Assembly (NCBI GenBank): GCA_903822245.1
Contig: CAIJOE010000097.1
Location: 1 to 8,013, forward strand
DNA from: an uncultured Actinomycetes bacterium
GTDB taxonomy: Bacteria; Actinomycetota; Actinomycetes; Nanopelagicales; Nanopelagicaceae
Reading direction: 5' to 3'
DNA: 8,013 nt
Shown: in pieces, positions 6,694 to 8,013 of the stretch
Layout: each line of letters opens with the position of its first letter
Numbering within the stretch: position 1 is the stretch's first letter
Notes under the pieces: model-generated
Databases searched by the model: none
Told to the model about the DNA's origin: nothing
The model's input: the letters and a program-made list of their open reading frames with translations, nothing else
Position numbers and translations under genes: made by a program

Positions 6694-6726
6694 TTACCCA
6701 CAGGCTCTATCCACCAATGTGGAGAA
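6694..6726. promoter_or_regulatory. Cluster of three DnaA-box-like 9-mers
   Basis: Within 33 bases lie TTACCCACA (6694-6702, forward), CTATCCACC (6707-6715, forward) and, on the reverse strand, TTCTCCACA (6718-6726). Against TTATCCACA they have one, two and one mismatches. The last two are in opposite orientation and include the inverted repeat TCCAC-CAAT-GTGGA (6710-6723). The cluster sits between crgA and the response regulator gene, beside a block that is near the replication origin in many actinobacteria. It is too small, and lacks dnaA or dnaN beside it, to be called an origin. Confidence 0.35.
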
Positions 6727-6742
6727 TTACAAGGGTGTAATT
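6725..6742. repeat. Perfect 7-base inverted repeat with 4-base loop
   Basis: AATTACA-AGGG-TGTAATT lies 13 bases past the crgA stop and overlaps the last DnaA-like word by two bases. On the crgA transcript it could fold into an AT-rich hairpin, but no T tract follows it there, so it is a poor intrinsic terminator. An operator for a dimeric regulator of the downstream response regulator operon is the other reading. Confidence 0.4.
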
Positions 6743-6754
6743 AAGGGGTGAAAA

Positions 6755-7018
6755 CTAGCGCCAGCGCGTGGCCAGCGTAAAGCCAGCTGCGATGAAGCCA
6801 AAGCCAACGACCATATTCCAGGCCCCGATATGCGGGATTGGGTAGGCGGTGGCGGAAACATAAAATATTACGATCCAGATCAGCCCGCCGATAAAGGCGC
6901 CAACCATAGTTGGGGCAAGCCACGCTGGGCTCTCGGTCTCTGCTGGCACGACATGAGCGAACTTCTCGGTTGAGTGGTCCTCTTCGTGCTTCTTTTTGCG
7001 CACTTTTGATTTAGGCAT
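6755..7018 (-). CDS. crgA: Cell division protein CrgA
   Basis: CrgA is a small two-helix membrane protein of actinobacterial septation that, in mycobacteria and Streptomyces, interacts with division and peptidoglycan proteins. The 87-residue product begins MPKSKVRKKK, the near-universal start of the family, has helices at about 35-56 and 67-83, and ends in the characteristic ATRWR. The segment between the basic N-terminus and the first helix is poorly conserved in the family and is of ordinary length here. The frame extends two codons further to a TTG at 7024, but the family alignment selects the ATG at 7018. That ATG also sits 6 bases from a -10-like TAATCT. The gene diverges from trpG/pabA across only 27 bases, in the same relative orientation as in M. 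tuberculosis. Confidence 0.95.
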   Translation of the reverse strand: MPKSKVRKKKHEEDHSTEKFAHVVPAETESPAWLAPTMVGAFIGGLIWIVIFYVSATAYPIPHIGAWNMVVGFGFIAAGFTLATRWR

Positions 7019-7024
7019 GGCCAA

Positions 7025-7030
7025 AGATTA
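7025..7030 (-). promoter_or_regulatory. Putative crgA -10 box (TAATCT)
   Basis: Reverse-strand TAATCT ends 6 bases before the crgA ATG at 7018, predicting a leaderless transcript. The matching -35 would fall over the first codons of the divergent trpG gene, so the two promoters must occupy overlapping DNA. No Shine-Dalgarno sequence is present. Confidence 0.45.
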
Positions 7031-7033
7031 CAC

Positions 7034-7039
7034 CACAAT
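7034..7039 (+). promoter_or_regulatory. Putative trpG/pabA -10 box (CACAAT)
   Basis: CACAAT, a 4 of 6 match to TATAAT, ends 6 bases before the ATG at 7046. The only sequence at -35 distance (TTAGGC, 7011-7016) is a poor match and lies in the crgA start region. No Shine-Dalgarno sequence exists in the 27-base spacer, which favours leaderless initiation. Confidence 0.35.
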
Positions 7040-7045
7040 AAGCCT

Positions 7046-7687
7046 ATGACTGAGTTCACCCCAGCCAAGATCTTGGTGGTCGATAACTACGACTCCTTCG
7101 TCTTTAACCTGGTCCAATACTTAGGTCAATTGGGCGCTGAGTGCACGGTGCTTCGAAATGATGAAGTAAGCCCAGAGATGGCAAAAGAATATGACGGCGT
7201 TCTAATCTCTCCCGGTCCTGGCACACCAGAAGCTGCCGGTCAGAGCATTGCAATGATTAACTACTGCGCAAAGCAAAAGATTCCACTCTTTGGAGTTTGC
7301 TTAGGTCACCAAGCAATTGGTGTTGCCTTCGGTGCCACCGTCTCTAGAGCGCCAGAACTTCTCCATGGCAAGACTTCGATTGTTCATCACAATGGCCACG
7401 GAGTATTAAAAGATATTGCAAATCCATTTACCGCCACCAGATATCACTCACTTGCTATTGAGAAAAATACATTGCCAGATGAATTAGAAATTGTGGGTAA
7501 TACAGATTCAGATGTGATCATGGCAATCCAACATAAAACCTTGCCAATCTCTGGTGTGCAATTCCACCCAGAGTCAGTGCTTACCCAATACGGTCATCAG
7601 ATGATCGGCAATTGGTTAGTAGCTTGTGGTGATAGCAGCGCTCGCAAGCGAAGTGAAGGTTTATCTCCAGTAGTTAATAAAGCTTAA
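7046..7687 (+). CDS. trpG: Glutamine amidotransferase subunit of anthranilate/aminodeoxychorismate synthase
   Basis: The 213-residue class I glutamine amidotransferase releases ammonia from glutamine for a chorismate-aminating partner. Motifs: ILVVDNYDSFVFNLVQYL at 9-26, ISPGPGTPE at 54-62, oxyanion and nucleophile block FGVCLGHQAI at 82-91 with C85, HGKT at 107-110, YHSLAI at 133-138 and GVQFHPESVLT at 170-180 with H174 and E176. The catalytic triad is complete. Actinobacterial homologues at this locus are annotated trpG or pabA, and one subunit can serve both tryptophan and folate synthesis. No synthase partner is in the window, so the choice is open. The last 20 or so residues (basic and Ser-rich) are a variable tail. 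Its TAA stop interlocks with that of the convergent PASTA-kinase gene. Confidence 0.93.
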   Translation: MTEFTPAKILVVDNYDSFVFNLVQYLGQLGAECTVLRNDEVSPEMAKEYDGVLISPGPGTPEAAGQSIAMINYCAKQKIPLFGVCLGHQAIGVAFGATVSRAPELLHGKTSIVHHNGHGVLKDIANPFTATRYHSLAIEKNTLPDELEIVGNTDSDVIMAIQHKTLPISGVQFHPESVLTQYGHQMIGNWLVACGDSSARKRSEGLSPVVNKA

Positions 7688-8013
7688 CCCTGCTTATTTA
7701 TTGTAATAGTTACTTGCGATCCAATTGTCTGGGTCGTCCCCGCATTTGGTGCCATCGCTAGAACTACTCCAAGTGGTTGGGTTGAGTCATAGGCGTTTAT
7801 TACTTTTACCAAGAACCCTGCTTGCACAAGAATAGTTTGCGCTTGGATTCCATCTGTTCCAATAACTGCTGGGACTTCAACATTTCCGCTAGCAATCTCT
7901 AAAACAACGCCGCTTCCAGCAGCAATTACTGCTCCAGGATCTGGCGTTACTTTAAGTACTTTTCCAGGCTCAGAACTTGAATCAACTGCCACGGTCTGAG
8001 TAATAATCAAACC
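7684..8013 (-). CDS. pknB: PASTA-repeat C-terminus of a PknB-type Ser/Thr protein kinase (runs off right edge)
   Basis: The reverse frame is open from the right edge (first whole codon GGT at 8011-8013) to TAA at 7684, giving 109 residues. It contains the end of one PASTA domain (about residues 1-43: EPGKVLKVTPDPGAVIAAGS then VVLEIASG) and one complete final PASTA domain (about 44-109: VEVPAVIG, QAQTILVQAGF, GVVLAMAPNAG, GSQVTITI). PASTA repeats form the extracytoplasmic part of PknB-like kinases, sensing peptidoglycan fragments or lipid II and helping steer the kinase to growth sites. The kinase domain and membrane helix lie outside the window. The name rests on the repeats plus the crgA-trpG neighbourhood and orientation, as in M. 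tuberculosis. A PASTA-containing penicillin-binding protein is the main alternative but would not be expected here. Confidence 0.78.
   Translation of the reverse strand, partial: GLIITQTVAVDSSSEPGKVLKVTPDPGAVIAAGSGVVLEIASGNVEVPAVIGTDGIQAQTILVQAGFLVKVINAYDSTQPLGVVLAMAPNAGTTQTIGSQVTITINKQG

Noticed and set aside
6694..6726. A replication origin in the crgA-regulator spacer
   Set aside because: There are only three degenerate boxes in a 132-base spacer, with no dnaA, dnaN or AT-rich unwinding region beside them, which is too little for oriC.
6725..6742. Intrinsic terminator for crgA
   Set aside because: The stem is AT-rich and no T tract follows it on the crgA transcript.
7019..7024. TTG start adding Met-Ala in front of CrgA
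   Set aside because: The family begins at MPKSKVRKK, and ATG at 7018 is a better codon with the -10-like word at the recurrent 6-base distance.
6741..7068. Reverse frames 6741-6923 and 6880-7068 near crgA
   Set aside because: They are alternate frames of crgA. Only the 6755-7018 frame shows the MPKSKVRKK start and RWR ending of the CrgA family.
7673..7688. GTTAA-N6-TTAAC inverted repeat around the trpG/kinase stop codons
   Set aside because: A 5-base AT-rich stem with a 6-base loop at interlocked TAA codons is expected by chance and has no T tract.
1..8013. tRNA genes, CRISPR arrays, insertion sequences, phage genes or attachment repeats
   Set aside because: Nearly every base is coding. 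I saw no cloverleaf, spaced direct repeats, transposase motifs or terminal repeats, and codon style appears even across the window.

Overview
The window is a gene-dense piece of a chromosome from the Actinomycetota. The evidence is the crgA - trpG/pabA - pknB block at the right end, with the gene order and strand arrangement I recall from Mycobacterium tuberculosis (crgA reverse, trpG forward, pknB reverse). The Dcd protein is also very close to the mycobacterial bifunctional enzyme, and the response regulator/kinase pair is PhoP/PhoR-like. For this phylum the DNA looks AT-rich by eye (many TTA, AAA, ATT and TAA codons) and the spacers are tiny. My inference is a streamlined, moderate-GC lineage such as the freshwater Nanopelagicales (acI) group. 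That placement rests on recall, not on a search.

Layout from left to right. Positions 1-2262 (reverse strand) hold a long FadE5-type acyl-CoA dehydrogenase, followed 25 bases downstream by the start of an EamA/DMT-type membrane transporter that runs off the left edge. Positions 2325-4401 (forward strand) hold dcd (dCTP deaminase/dUTPase), then lemA and htpX, the last two one base apart. Positions 4398-6622 (reverse strand) hold an OmpR/PhoP-family response regulator followed by its PhoR-like sensor kinase, facing htpX tail to tail. Positions 6623-6754 are a 132-base spacer with a cluster of DnaA-box-like words and a perfect inverted repeat. Positions 6755-7018 (reverse) are crgA, 7046-7687 (forward) trpG/pabA, and 7684-8013 (reverse) the PASTA-repeat C-terminus of a PknB-type Ser/Thr kinase that leaves the window. 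No stretch of 300 bases lacks a gene, and I see no tRNA, rRNA, CRISPR, insertion sequence or phage element.

Functionally the window mixes metabolism (fatty-acid oxidation, pyrimidine nucleotide balance, chorismate-derived amino transfer) with envelope upkeep and division (LemA/HtpX membrane proteostasis, an envelope-type two-component system, CrgA, PknB).

The most distinctive signal is architectural. Six of nine start codons have a TANNNT word exactly 6 bases upstream, two more have a 4-of-6 match to TATAAT at that same offset, and good Shine-Dalgarno sequences are scarce. This points to pervasive leaderless transcription, including genes inside apparent operons. Both convergent gene pairs also end in a shared TTAA in which the two TAA stop codons interlock. 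I see no convincing new multi-gene system; the genes themselves are ordinary housekeeping families.
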